Assembly: GCA_031472005.1 (NCBI GenBank)
Contig: PZJY01000007.1
Coordinates: 1,785,808-1,849,807 of the forward strand
Origin: Tetracladium setigerum
Taxonomy: Eukaryota; Ascomycota; Leotiomycetes; Helotiales
Length of the DNA: 64,000 nt
Reading direction: 5' to 3'
In this document: in pieces, positions 10,401-22,740 of the stretch
Numbering within the stretch: the first letter of the stretch is position 1
Layout of the letters: each line of letters begins with the position of its first letter
Position numbers and translations under genes: made by a program
Notes under the pieces: model-generated
The model's input: the letters and a program-made list of their open reading frames with translations, nothing else
The model's database searches: none
Told to the model about the DNA's origin: nothing

Positions 10401-12755
10401 ATGCAGTTGAAATACTGGATGGTGGGTGGGGTCATTAGCGTCGTGGTTATGATCGGTTAGTTAATGGAGTTAAATCACCTTGGTATTCAGAAACAATATC
10501 TTTTGTCTTTGTCCTGAGGTCGGTTAGAACAGTAAATCCGTGGCTCCTACTCAGGCGCTAATCACCCTCTGATCATCTTCAGCCCACCCAGCTCGCCTGA
10601 GAACTCTGAGCGGTACCCACTACATACTTACTTCATGCCCCTGATCTCAAAGCAGACCATACAGATATTAGGGTTTCTTTCATGCCATAATCGTCAAGTG
10701 TTTTTCGATAATCCTGGGGAGGCTAAATACGCTCTCAAGGATCCCGAACTGAACCATCATGAAGTAGACGTGTGTTTTGTTATGAGTGATTTTCTACTGT
10801 AGTGAATCATGAAAGCCTTGTCGAGGGAGAAAGTTTTCGCTGCTGTTTTATATAATTCTGCTTGGTCTATATTCAAAATTGCGAGCTCAGGATGGACAGT
10901 CAAGTCTTGTGAGGAGAATCCAGTACCCGTGCGCCGTCGATACCTTGGAACATTTTATTCACGTCTACAAAGCTCTATTATTGGATTGAAGAGCATATGT
11001 CTACACTTGAAGGTGCAGTAAGTAATTGATTTATACTTATATATATATATTAAGTACCTAGGTAAGTAAAGTAGCCTTTGGGTGAGGAAGCTCGACGCCA
11101 AGACATTCTGCCGTTCACCATCTGTAGTAGCTCTGTTGTACTTGGCGGTTCTTCTACCAGTGGTACTAACTCGACCGCAACAGAGTCTCGCTATTGGGCT
11201 TCTAGTATAATTCTTGCTCTAGCTTTAACTTTGCTTCACTCAACTCCCCTAATCCGCAGCCTGTTGTGAGTCCAGATCTTGATCGTTTTCGACTCTTCTT
11301 TTTCCGCGTGATATTGATCTTAGATATTTGACTCAATACGTGTTGTAAGAAGAATTCAAGTTTCAAATACAGCAAGAGCTTGGGATTGAGAGGTAGGTGT
11401 TGGTAGTATTATTGATGACGAGCGGTAAGAAGGAGTGCAGCAAGGTACAGTCGCGTGGCCCCTTTGTCCAGAGCACAAAGTCATCTCTTTCACTCTTTAA
11501 ACACATATGAACACACGATAGACTTAATCTTGATACACCCCGTATTCGATGTGCTCTCACTCTCTCAGTTGACGCAGGCCAACCGACAGGAAGATCCTTT
11601 CTCGTATTCTTCTTTGCACAAGTCCCGAAGCCACTCATTCCGCAGACATGCTCAAACATGCTTCTTCTGCACCGACCTGTCTTGCTTGCTTTACACTTTC
11701 CTTTCCTACAGTTGTTTTTTTATATCCGTCAAAATTTCATATGAAGGCTAAATCTTAAATCAGGTTTCAACGTCCTGTGGACACTCATGTTGGAACCTAG
11801 TACTTGTGAAGTTTACACATTTTTTTATATTTATGAAGTTTACATAGTTATCGAGAGAAAACCAGAGAAGATAAAACGTTGATTCTACAATTCTACAAGG
11901 GACGCTCTTAAGGATAGGGAGTAACGGATATTTGAAACTAATTAATAGGACTTCTCGCTCAGAGTGTCGGGCACTACTATCTTTGATTCCTGGTGAAATG
12001 TTGATCTTACCTTGGGGAGCCGCCAAGAATCAATATGCTCAAACCAAAGGGGATTTTCTGGATGATAAAGAAGCAGGAACATTATGTGCCAATAAGAATG
12101 GCCCGTAACGAGAAAAGCGAATATAAACGCCCTGTCTTTGTCTTCTTTTATATTGTAAGCACTTTGAAAATGGCGCATCAAGCGCTTTCGGCAAGCCTTT
12201 TCGAATGCTGTGAGTAACCTCGCAGATTACCAACATAATACTTTTCCATTATTGAGGCTCTGCTCACTCGCATCGCAATTGGCTGGGAGATTTTGCTCTG
12301 ATTGTTGGTCTCCCCTTGCACAAACTTGATAGTCGAGAAAAGATCATATCACCTTTACACAGGAGCAGGGATATCAAGTGATCAACTTGACAGCATAGTG
12401 GCACCTTCAACCAACTAATAGGAACTAACAACTGTATATCGAAACCACAACTAACGCATTAACAAGAATGCCTATTCGGCACAATAATCTGCCTATACTG
12501 GCTGGTCTTATATTTCCGTACTCGTATATACAGCAGTATAATTTGACAATACCAGTTGTTGCTGCCTGCAGGGCTGACCACGAGGGATGAGAAGTAAGAA
12601 AAGAAATCGGCAGTTACCCCTCCTGCATTGATAAAGAAGCCTTCTATTGGTCAGAAAAGCGCCTGTTAAAGAGACAACTGAAATTATTAAATAGAAGAAA
12701 ATGTCTTGTTAAGTAAACTTACACTCTGTTTCATGCTACAGATTCCCTCTCTGCT
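10401..12755. other. Long intergenic region, 2.35 kb
   Basis: No gene is supported. Frames of 60-98 codons on both strands have no family character and no splice-consistent extension. One at 11078-11269 ends in a hydrophobic Ser/Thr-poor stretch and could be a relic of a membrane or GPI-anchored protein end, but nothing upstream supports it. AT dinucleotide runs occur near 11038-11050. Confidence 0.4.
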
Positions 12756-13550
12756 CTATGTAGCAGTAACCGGCTTTCTCACAAATTCTTTCGCTTTCGA
12801 TGTCGGCGTAAGCTCCGCACCTACGGCCTCTCGAGCCGGCAATTCCACTGGTTCGTATTCTGATTGCATCTCATGGATGTCGACCTTCTTGCTCTCGGCG
12901 TGCAACTCTGACTTTGGATCACCGTCTTTCTTCTCGGTATCAATTTCCATCAACGTCCCTGTCTTCTCCTTGTGTTTTCGTCGTCGCATGAATATTATTG
13001 CGAATGCAATGATAGAAGATAATAAGAATAACGGTCCGATGACAGCGCCTGCGATCCAGGCTTGGCTTTGTTTGGGGATGGGTTTCGGGGTCGAGCTCGC
13101 GTTGGATGATAGAGTAGGTGCCAGGGTTAATACTGATTTATTTTGTTAGCTAAGGAGAGCAGTGTTGGGCGTGCTACGGTAGGCCCACTGGTAGGAGTAA
13201 ATGTCTGCGTGACAGTCGAAGTGGCTTTGGTCATGCGTTCTAGCTCATCGACTGCCCTAGACATGCTAGCCAGCTCAACCGAAGCGACGCTTAGTCGAGA
13301 GGAGAAAGCTTCCGGCGTAATTGATGTCGTACAGAATCTTACTATATCTTGCAATAGGGGTTGGAAATATACTGGGGTCGAGTTAGAAGCTGGGTTGGCT
13401 AAAAGACAGGCATCGCATGCCTTCTTGTAGATTGAGAAGGTGGAGGTGGATGCGCATATTGCTGGGTTGTTTCCGACCCTTTGTGCTTCGAGGTATAAAT
13501 TGTCTATATACCCCGTGAGCTTTAGACAAATTTCTATCGAGTGAGGTTTT
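12756..13550 (-). CDS. Single-pass membrane protein with Cys-containing ectodomain, 5' end uncertain
   Basis: Two exons are supported, 13550-13189 and 13132-12756; removing the 56-nt intron keeps the frame. The outside part has spaced cysteines (EICLKLTGYIDNLY, NPAICASTS, ACDACLLANP, DIVRFCTTS), then a Ser/Thr stretch. A transmembrane helix (AGAVIGPLFLLSSIIAFAII) is followed by a basic stop-transfer MRRRKHKEK and an acidic, probably disordered cytoplasmic tail with VELPAREAVGAEL. This layout recurs in fungal secreted or sensor-like proteins of unknown role. Upstream, an ATG at 13640 opens a frame that would need one base removed near 13570 to join. I could not find a signal peptide exon, so the N-terminus is missing from this model. 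Confidence 0.55.
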
Positions 13551-14287
13551 CTACATACTACATGGGGCGAAACAAGCCGCGAGCATCACCGGGTCGTCTC
13601 TGAGTGCTAGCACACGTCTGAAAAATGGTCGGAAATGCATTTTGGAAAACGTATTCTGGTAGAATACTTAATCCTCAGGACGTAGGTGGATAACTCACGT
13701 TTATAGGTAAAAAGACTAGAAATATACCGCGGATTTGAGCAGCTCCCACACCTTCTCCGCGCCTCCTCCCACAAACCTTCTTTTACGCCTTCTCTGCGAA
13801 CAATCGGAGCCGAGGCTGCTGTGCAGGTAATTGGCGTATACCACTGGACGATCGCCGATGATATTATTAAGAACTCGAGACACGCCAGAAGCGGTTATCT
13901 GCTTGGGCTTACTCCCGAGTTACTTCATGATAAGTTTAGCTAGAGGCCAATTATCTACAGCATCCATCAGAGCCCGCCAGCAAGCTGACGAGTCTGTGAA
14001 ATCGCACGCCTATTGGGCTATATCTATATGTATGTATTTTTCTATCCTAAACGCCGCCAAAAAATGCTATTTTTGAAATTTCTTACTTATACCGTGTTCC
14101 GGATATATGTTATGATATAGATTCCTAATAGAATATAGTGCTAATGAATACATGACTAGACCTCTCAAGCGAGGTTCTAGCTCCGTATTCCCAACATTTT
14201 TATCTACTTTTGAGAGGCAACAGAAGTTGGTCCGTAAAGTAAAATACGCACAGTCAAAATAGAAACAAACTTGAATCAAATTCGAAT
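13551..14287. other. Intergenic region
   Basis: Holds the unresolved 5' part of the membrane-protein gene (13551 to about 13700) and the 3' flank of the kinase-ankyrin gene. AT-rich from about 14040 to 14290. No further gene is supported. Confidence 0.4.
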
Positions 14288-17200
14288 CTAACTAATGCTA
14301 ATTATTCCCAAATCATCTACCGCTTCACAAACAAAGATATCCATACTCCCTCCAAGCATAAGATAAATATCCTTCCGTCTCTGCATCTCTCTCCTCCCTA
14401 CAGCTTCCGTCCATCCCCTTTCCTCGTCAATGTCAACATCTTCCTGTAAACAAGCTAGAGCATAGTCCAGAGGCCGAGCCCCTTCAGCATCCACAACATC
14501 TTTATTCGCGCCATTTGCAATCAACGCCGCAACCACCTCTGTATTGGTACATTCAGTGGCAATGTGCAAAGCAGTCATTCCTGGTCTGTCGCCATGCGTC
14601 TGCTCATCTAGAAACCCAGGCCCCAAATTCTTATATGCCTCGAAAAGATAGGTTACAAGCTCCCTCACAATATTCGCTGCGTAAACGGGGGATTTGAATT
14701 TCCTAGCTGCTATCGCATGCCAGACCGTCCAACCAGTGGTCTTACACACAACTGGGGATGGAATATTATGCTTCCAGTCCTTCTTTTTTCTTCCATCTTC
14801 GTCATATCCGAGGAGGAATCTCACCACGGATACTAGGGCGGGGGTTGGAAATCCAAGGAGTGCGCCAAGCATTGTAACGAGGTGCCCATCAGACTCGTCA
14901 GTGATCGCTTCATTGCTGATCGCTACTCCAATCTCGTCAATCGAAGTCTCGCTACTTGAGTAGTCATCGGTTGGATCTTTGACTAGCCGATTGAACAGGA
15001 AGTCAATATCAGCGCCGTGGTCTAGTAATATCGAAGCTGTATCAAAATGGCCGAGGCGGGCATTAAGCACGAACGCCGATTCATACACGTATCCAGCCTT
15101 ATCAAAATGACCATCCCTTGGTTGTAGGTCGACATTGGGGAAGAACGGAATGAGAAGATCGATGATGCCGCGAGAATGCATCGGTGGCACTGAAAAGTCT
15201 ATGAAAGCAGTGGAATGCAAGGCTGTCATCACAGCGAGCTTTTCGTGGTTTTCTGGAGGGCTCCTGGGATCTGCACCAGCTGATAGAAGAGCCTGAACGA
15301 TTATCAGAGAAGCATTTTGAACGGCAACATTCAATGGAGTGAGCGTTGGGTTTCCACATGGTAGGTCTACAAGGTGCCTTGAGGTAAGTAGACTTGGTGA
15401 TAGCGCTAGCTCAACGCATATAATAGAGTTGGATTGAGCAGCTTTAAATAAGGATGTGATCATCCCACCAGCTGGGTCATTGTCATCCTGGATGGGACCA
15501 GAGTCGGCGTTGCGGCTCATTAGGAATGAGACTGTCTCTTTTATATCTTCGGCATTCTTCGATCTGATTCCATTATTGACCAGAGCCCTCAAATTATCGT
15601 ATCCAGAAAGTGCGATGTGTAAGAGCGGTGGACCCTGGAGGTTTGTCACGTCTTGAATGTTCATCCTGTCCAAAATGTGCCTGAGGATTTCGACTTGATG
15701 TCGAACAGATGCAAGTTGAAGGGGAGATGCTTGAGTATCAGCAATACCCGGCTCTTCAGAATTAGCACCTAAATCTAGAAGAGTGTTGACAGCTTCCAGT
15801 CCCTTGAAATGTATAGCTCTGTGTAGTGGAGTTCCAGCTGGGAATTCGGAGCCCCAATATGGCGCATGTCTACACATCGAAGTCTTTTGATTTAGTAAAG
15901 ACTTTCTTGCTGTGTATTCATCGATTTCATCTCTGATCGAATTTTGAAGCATCAACGAGGCGATTTCGGGAATATCTGCTGTGAATGCACCAAGCCAGTG
16001 AAGGGGCGACTCTCCACTGCTGGCAGGCCGCAAGTCGGCGCCCGCTCGCAACAAAGCTCGCACAGTTTGTGACTGTCCAGCCCGTGATGCCGATAAGAGT
16101 GCTGTTTCTCTATCTTCGTTCATGGTATGAATATCAAGAGATCCTTGAAAATGTTGAATCAAGAAAGCTGTGGCTTCTTCAAAGCCGCAAGTACTCGCTA
16201 GATGTAGGAGTGTATCGCCTCGAGAATTGACAATGCACGTATTTATATCGAACCCATCTTCACCAGCTCTTACTAAGATTTCCCTCTCAAATGAGGCTTG
16301 ATCTTCGATAGAAAATGGGGATAATCGACTTCCCCGTGTGTCTAGAAAATGGCCACTGCCAACCCCAGAAGTAAAGCAGCCTAAACGCCAGACAGCGATT
16401 GAGCGCCAACCATGGAACCTATTTGCCAATATGGGATCGCTCTGTGCCACCAATTGAACCAGATGATCAAAATCATCATTGGCTCCTACGCAGCCCATTT
16501 CAAGACTTCGTAGGAGCCATTGGGCCATGACCTTTGGTTCAATAGGGCTGGTTGTTGGCTCCAAAAGTGCCATGATTGCACGGTGTGACAGAGATTTTGC
16601 AATGGTATTGCCGGCATTTGCAGCCTCCAAAAGATATTTGCAAGCTAGGGTCTTGTTCACCTCGGTCCCAATACCCTGGAGGTAACACAGGAAGAGCCAG
16701 AGAGGCGACTCGATATTTTTGTCACTCGCTTGCCGTTTTGTGTGATGTCCGAATATCTCAACCTGAAGCAGCCACGGAAAATTGATCACAGCTTCGGTGT
16801 CAGCAGTGTCCTGAGTCATAATCGTCAGAATCCTCTTCATGAGTTGACACTTCGGGTAGTGTTATCTTACTTGAAAATGAAAAAGATCGAGTTCAACCCT
16901 GCTCACAGCGCGATCTACTTGGTTCCTGGGGTAGAAGTCAGAATGAGGATAGTGAAATAGTAATAGATCAAAGAAGAAAAGGAGTAGCGTACGTCACATG
17001 GGAAACTCCGCCGATGGATGTGAGCTCTCTCAAAAGTGCCAAGCAATCAACAAGACTTCTTTCGCGCGGTTGGTAGCGAATAGATTTGTTCAAAACTCCT
17101 GAAATAAGTATGTCTTTTTCAGAAAGTTCTTCACGTTGTAACCCGAGACTTTGCTTGATATCTTCAAGAAATTGGTCATTTCTCAATCGCTTGAGCGTTT

Positions 17201-18329
17201 CGATATCGTTATGGTTTGGTGGAGCTTTGGAGAACGAAACAAGTTCTCCGAACGGATGGTCGAGCTTTGATAAGGTGCGCCAAAATATAAGGCCAAAACA
17301 ATAGACGTCAGTCAAAGGAAGATCTTCGTTCGGCATTGTATCTCTCCATTCTGGACAATTCCATGGCTGTGATCCACCCACAAGTCTTCCAAACTCTTGA
17401 GGATTGACAATGGAACATCCAAAATCAGAAAGCTTGGCGACAGGACCCGAATCTTCCCAAAACACGAGTACATTCTCACTCTTTAGGTCGCCGTGAATGA
17501 TGCCACATGCGTGTAGCACATCCAAACCACATGCAATATCGAGACAAAGGCTGAGTCTCAGCTCGTCAGACATTTCATCTGTAAGCTGGAAGGCATTCAA
17601 AGAGCCACAAGCTGCGTATGGCATGATGAGGACAGGCCATATATGCTGTAAAACCCCAGTCTCCCATCCTATTGCTAGCAAATCCACGACATTCCGATGG
17701 CTCGCGATAGGAGGATGCAGAAGTGCTTGAACCTCCAAACAGAGGTCGACCCAATGGTGACTAGCAGACACGGCCTCCCCAGAATCGACGGGGCGTTTGA
17801 CAACAACAACTTGTGGAAGACAATCATTTGTTTCTTCTTCGATGTATGTCTTCTCGACGCGGAATGAGCGGCCTTGGACGAGGAAGTCCCTCTCAGCTCG
17901 TGCGAGCTTCCGAAGTGATACTTTGGGCCGATAGTTCAGGGACATGACCATGCTAACGAATCCAAGAGAAGTATTTCCTAGGTCAGAGACACTCGGATGC
18001 GAGCCCAAGCGTTGCTTTTTATCCATGCCTCCCCAGCTGGCGCAGCCTTGCGACGTCGAAGGCGCAACATTCTCTCTGAGGACGTGTGAATAGAATCTGA
18101 GGAAGGTAAGAAGTCGTCTGGGAGTTCCAACAATGAACAAGTCAAGATTTTTGGTATCTCTGGGTAAAATATCGACGTTTGTCATGAATGGAAGATTGGC
18201 GCTATCAAATATTTCATGCATTCCCTGGATTGGATGAACAAGCAAGCCACGTGTGACAACCCAGCCTTGTGTAACTCGGCAGATAACCGCGTTGATTCCA
18301 TACTGTTCACATATCACAAACTGTGTCAT
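14288..18329 (-). CDS. Protein kinase with ankyrin repeats, 1304 aa
   Basis: Probable signalling kinase of the accessory island; target unknown. Exons 18329-16993, 16925-16871 and 16810-14288 join in phase. The kinase domain spans about 150-430: Lys178 in VVVVKRP, the catalytic loop IIHGDLKSEN (Asp281, Asn286; Arg of HRD replaced by Gly), SDFG (Asp302) and CPEWRD in place of APE, so it could be active although its Gly loop is degenerate. After about 470 comes a Sel1-like piece (LWLFLCYLQGIGTEVNKTLA), then an array of ankyrin units such as GDTLLHLASTCGFEEATAFL, GTPLHRAIHFKGLEAVNTLL and GMTALHIATECTNTEVVAAL. The first ATG is 29 bp from that of the divergent HeLo gene. Met37 or Met49 are possible later starts. 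Confidence 0.85.
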
Positions 18330-18358
18330 TCATAGCCGGAACGACTAATCAAGCAAAT

Positions 18359-20184
18359 ATGACCTCTCTCAACTCTTCGCTTGCACTGGAAGACTTATAC
18401 AGGTGTTGTGTGAGAAGGTACATTCGAGTTATCGAAGTATTTGGCAACGAAGATACTGGCAAGATCAACCGCATTGCCATCGATGGCATGAACTTGGTCA
18501 TATGGGCAAGACTAGTTGGGCTAGAAAATGCACAGATCGACCCTGCGCTGACGAGGTTTCAAGCTCATCTATCTGGCGAGCTTAGACATCTGCAGCAATC
18601 ACTCCAGAAGACCATTACAGAGAGCGAACTTTTGGCGGCAGCGAATCTTTCAGGAGTCAGCAATCAGTCTTGGTGAGTTCCATTTGTTACAGCTTATGAG
18701 ACGTGGGAATTTAACCTGATATTGACTGCGTAAGGAGCACTTCTCCAAAATCGCAACTGCTCCGCGACTGGGTTACCGATGGCTGGACAGACAGTCAAGA
18801 GATAATCAATACCATATCAGCATCGACTGTCATCGCCAACAATGATACTTCAGTGCAATCTAAAGTTTCACTGTATGAGCTTGCAGAAGTTTCTCGGACT
18901 ATTCGAAATTCCCTCTTGAGGCTGCTTTCCGAATCTCAAAGGCTCACTCTGAGGCGGAAAATGCAAGATTGGGAAGACAAAATTCTTGCAGGAGACAACC
19001 TCACTGCACTAGAAGCTTTGAAGAGAACTGATTTGGGCGATTCTATGAGTTCACTGGCATCAATCGTCTCGCTAAAGATCCGCTCGCATGAAGAGGACAA
19101 GAAAATCGATGTCCGTCTCCTCAGAAGACTAGAGCTTCGTTCTGAAGAGCTACAGTTGCCCATTCCTCGAGGTCAAGAGCCCATAATTACACAGAAAATT
19201 TCTGAAAATCACTCGATCGGCAGGTTTTCAGGCCGCACAGTGTTTATTGAGAAGAGACGGAATGTGGGCTACTCAGCCGAGGGTGCAGAGGCAATCGAGA
19301 TCTTCCTCCGCATCGATAGTCTTGCTTCTCGTCTCGCAATGAAGCCAAAACCTTCCTCTTTCTGCGTGCCAGATCTTCTAGGATACTTCAGTGATCGTCA
19401 GGACAAGGAGTATAACTTCGTTTACGAGTGGCCGTGGGGGATTGGCCCTTTGTGGGAGGCGAAGTTCACACCAAAGACCTTGCACGAAAGTATTTCTGAA
19501 GGCGATAGCGATTCATTCAACATCGGGCCGTCACTCACGAAGCGATTTGAGATAGCATTAAAACTAGCTGTCTGCGTTAAGATGGTCCACGTTTCTGGTT
19601 GGCTCCACAAGTCGATCAATAGTCACAATGTGCTCTTCTTTCCACGACCCAAAAGCGGAGAATTCTTTGAAACCAATAGCGACCAGATGTTATTGACGGG
19701 ATTTGAGTATAGTCGACAAGATGGTCCTAATCTAGTGACAGAGCCGGTCACAGAACTGGGAAATCACGATATATATCGCCATCCTGACACTACAGCGTTC
19801 GAGCGGAGGTCATCTCATATGCTAGAGGTCTGTATCTTCGAAAGAAAGCATGATCTCTATGCGCTAGGTCTATTGCTGGTTGAGATCGGTTTATGGAATA
19901 CATTGGAATCCATTCAAAATGATTTCTATCGTCAGCCGCACGTCGAGCAGGAAGCTGCAAATGAGAGTGGAAGGGCAGTTCACGTTCCGACACCACATGA
20001 GTTTCTGGCATGGGCTATTGAATCAGGCAAGGGCTCTTTGGAAGAACTGCTCCGCTTTAGCTCTGGTGAAAGGTATGCTGATGCTACGATGGCTTGCCTC
20101 AGAGGATCCGTCGCAAACGGTGACACGTACTTTTCTCAACTCTATGAGAAAGTAATCGAATCGCTCAGCTACTGTACAGTATAA
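18359..20184 (+). CDS. HeLo-domain / protein-kinase-like (pseudokinase) protein, 587 aa
   Basis: Exons 18359-18672 and 18735-20184 join in phase. The N-terminal ~200 residues resemble the HeLo fold of prion-inhibition and propagation proteins (HET-S, HELLP types): LYRCCVRRYIRVIEVFG, then the LVIWARLVGL helix, and Leu-rich amphipathic helices up to about 215. From about 260 comes a kinase-like domain of the kind often fused to fungal HeLo domains: Lys278 in VFIEKRRN is kept, but the catalytic loop reads WLHKSINSHN (about 394-403, Asp lost) and DFG reads TGFEYS (about 426), so it is probably a pseudokinase. HeLo domains can attack membranes and cause cell death, and a binding role for the pseudokinase is inference. 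It shares a tiny promoter with the kinase-ankyrin gene. Confidence 0.82.
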
Positions 20185-20379
20185 TATAGCCTTCAACGTG
20201 CTAAGAGTGTGCTCACACATGTTTCCGAAAGCATTTAAATGATTTTCATGGTTTTTCCGAGCCCTTGGTTGACAAGACTAAAGCCCGAATTACGGCATGA
20301 TCACTGTCCAAAAATGATTCAAGATTCTCCAGTGCATTTCTAGCTGCACCTTCTGCATCGAGAGATTGTTCCGTCAAGC

Positions 20380-21909
20380 TCACTGAGGCATGCTGAGCAA
20401 CTGAAGTATCACTTCCCCTTGAAGCTCATGAAACTCGTGGATGGGAATGGCACACCTCCGGTAGCAGTGATTGATATCTTTCAAGACAATGTCCGAGGGG
20501 GGCCGGCTGCTAGGATCCGTTCCAAGCATCCTCTCAACGATGAGCAGAAGGTCAACAACCAGGCCACTGTAGCTATCATTATTGCTAAGAGCACGATCTC
20601 GAAGGTCACCGATCCATGTTCGAACCTCGGGCTTCATTTTCACCATGTCGTGAAAGTAAGAGTCAACTAACTTTCCAGTGTCAGTCCTCCGAAATTCTCG
20701 AAAGCGTAAAACTCCTGCAGACCCAAGCAGGTGGAAGGTGATTATTTCGCTCAAAATACAGCCCCAGGACCAGATATCCGAAGCACGATTAACCATAATT
20801 TTATTGTTTAATAGCCTCTGATGGGTTTCGGGTGCACCATAAGTCACCGCACCGTATTTGTGGTCGGTGGCGGAGTTCAAGTGATCATCCTTCAGTCGAG
20901 AAAGACCGAAGTCTGCGAGCAGCCAGACCCCATTCTTGATCAAAATATTCTGGGGTTTCAGATCATGATGATAACCAATCATTTCTAGATGCAAACCTCC
21001 TTCTACTTGGTGCTGGAAACGGTGGAGTTTATCGAGTGCAGAGGTGAGGCCAAGAACTTGAAGCCATAAGGTCTCTTGGTCAATGGCGATGATAGTTCCA
21101 GTCCCAGAGCCAGAGAGAAAAGCGTCTAGGTTTGTATCCGCTAAAGGAAAAATCATGTTGAACCTGTTTCCATGTATGTATGAGGCCAGGAGTGGTATGA
21201 TATGGGGGTGTTGGACTAGATTAAGCAGATCAAGGACCTGCTTCTCGCGGTTAAATGCTACAGAACTTTCATCATTCCGTCTTGTTTTCAGCTCCTTTCG
21301 AGCAAAGAAAAGCTTGTGGAAAGTCAGTATTCTTAGTATGCAAGAGTATCAACAAGAACATCGGGGATGAACCTTTCTGCTGTTTCCATCCGGCACCTTC
21401 ACCAGTTGTTGAAAGACCGGAATTATTTCAACCTTGGTCACATTCGCAAAACTACCTTCCGCGCCGGGTACTGGTTCATCCAAGGAAAATGGAAGTAACA
21501 CAGCAGGTTCCCAGTCCATGAACATCCCAAGTTTAAACACCGGGCACAGGAATTGCTGCTGCTCGCTCAAAAATGCGGTCGAAAAGATTGGAGGCAGCTC
21601 CGACGCTACGAGAGGTAACTTCTTGTCCCAGATATCGCGATGCAGGAAATGATCCAGCAAAGCACTAGTCCGACCAATACAAATCAAAATAGCAAGTATC
21701 GTAATAGCCTGCTCGCTGACCAGGCTGGTATAGTGCTCTAAAAGAAATGGCACGACGCGCAATTCGTTCGCAAGTAGCCCACGAATGTGGTCTCGCGTTA
21801 GAATGGCCCTCACATCTTGTTCTGTGATGAGGGAGCGATGAGTGCTGGTCGGCCTTCTGGCATTGAAAAATCTCCGATGTAGTTCGTGAGAGGAAAGCGT
21901 GAGCGCCAT
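20380..21909 (-). CDS. Serine/threonine protein kinase, 489 aa
   Basis: Exons 21909-21373 and 21312-20380 join in phase. The ATG at 21909 is the first true ATG. The N-terminal 140 residues are a helical region seen in many fungal kinases of unknown role, ending in WEPAVLLPFSLDE. The kinase domain follows: Gly loop PGAEGSFANVTKVEI, Lys in FARKELK (about 185), catalytic loop YHHDLKPQNILI (Asp296), ADFGLSRL (Asp313), TYGAPETH as the APE segment and SDIWSWGCILSEI. All catalytic residues are present, so it is likely active. The intron (21372-21313) has a clear TACTAAG branch site but a weak GTTCAT donor. It lies tail-to-tail with the HeLo gene, the third kinase-like gene in a row. Confidence 0.85.
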
Positions 21910-22258
21910 CGTATGAAGCTGGACTCCCAAGGATATCGCTATGCTGGCGTTTACTGCAAAAGTCTTCCGGGCTGCGGCCCTGTCTGCAGAACAACTTGGT
22001 TTGTTTAGTAATACAATTGAGGTGACCTACGACAATGTCAGATGATATTCGCCTGTATTCGGTGAGGGAAGATACCTAGGTACATTCGAGTTTGGTTGGT
22101 TCGCATGCGAGCCACGTTTGTTGGTGATAGGGCTGCACGCCGACCGACCAACCTACCTAATTCCATTTCTTCCGTTAACATCACAACAACTGGTGCTTTT
22201 GCAACTAGGCCTATCGTTGCAATCAGCAGACAAAGTGTAACTAGGAAGAGCTGCTATC

Positions 22259-22584
22259 ATGGTATTTCAGGTGCTGGAGCGGAAGTATATTGCCTACGAT
22301 AAACTGCTGGCGAAGCTCGAGGAGTTGTTCCCTCTTGATCCCACAGTCAAAATCGAGGTGAGTGAGCACAGTAGCGCCAAGCGGAATTTGCGAGTAGTTA
22401 CAAGACAATCCAATATCTAACGTGTAGATGAACGGCCTAGATTTTGCCTACCGACAAATATAAGATCAGAGTGCCCCGAATGCTCACGGCGGTATGATCC
22501 AGATTCTCTGGGTACTAAAAGAATACTTTGATCTGATTGCTTGTTTCATCACAGGTCGAGATTATTGAAATTCAGGAGGTTTGA
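22259..22584 (+). CDS. Possible small gene, 59 aa, three exons
   Basis: Not recognised. Exons 22259-22357, 22441-22491 and 22555-22584 join without a phase break and give a protein with MVFQVLERKYIAYDKLLAKL at the start and VKIE joined to ILPTDKYKIRVPRMLTA and VEIIEIQEV. Donors GTGAGT and GTATGA and acceptors CCTAG and ACAG are good. An acceptor-like TTTCAG lies inside the first codons, so this may be the 3' part of a longer or decayed gene. A Lys/Leu/Glu-rich helix is followed by a beta-rich end. Low confidence that it is expressed as such. Confidence 0.35.
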
Positions 22585-22740
22585 GGCGAGGCGAGGCTCT
22601 AACATTGATCTGGGGTGGTGGTGGTGGCGGAGTTGTGTTGGACATGGTCACTGGATGGAAAAAGGTACACCTTAATTAACAAGGCAGGGATTGGTTTTGT
22701 TCCGCTTGGTTGTGCTCACGAATCAATATGTTTATAAAGA

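Noticed and set aside
11078..11269. 63-codon frame ending in a hydrophobic stretch, resembling a GPI-anchor end
   Set aside because: No upstream exon, signal peptide or repeat domain could be joined to it.
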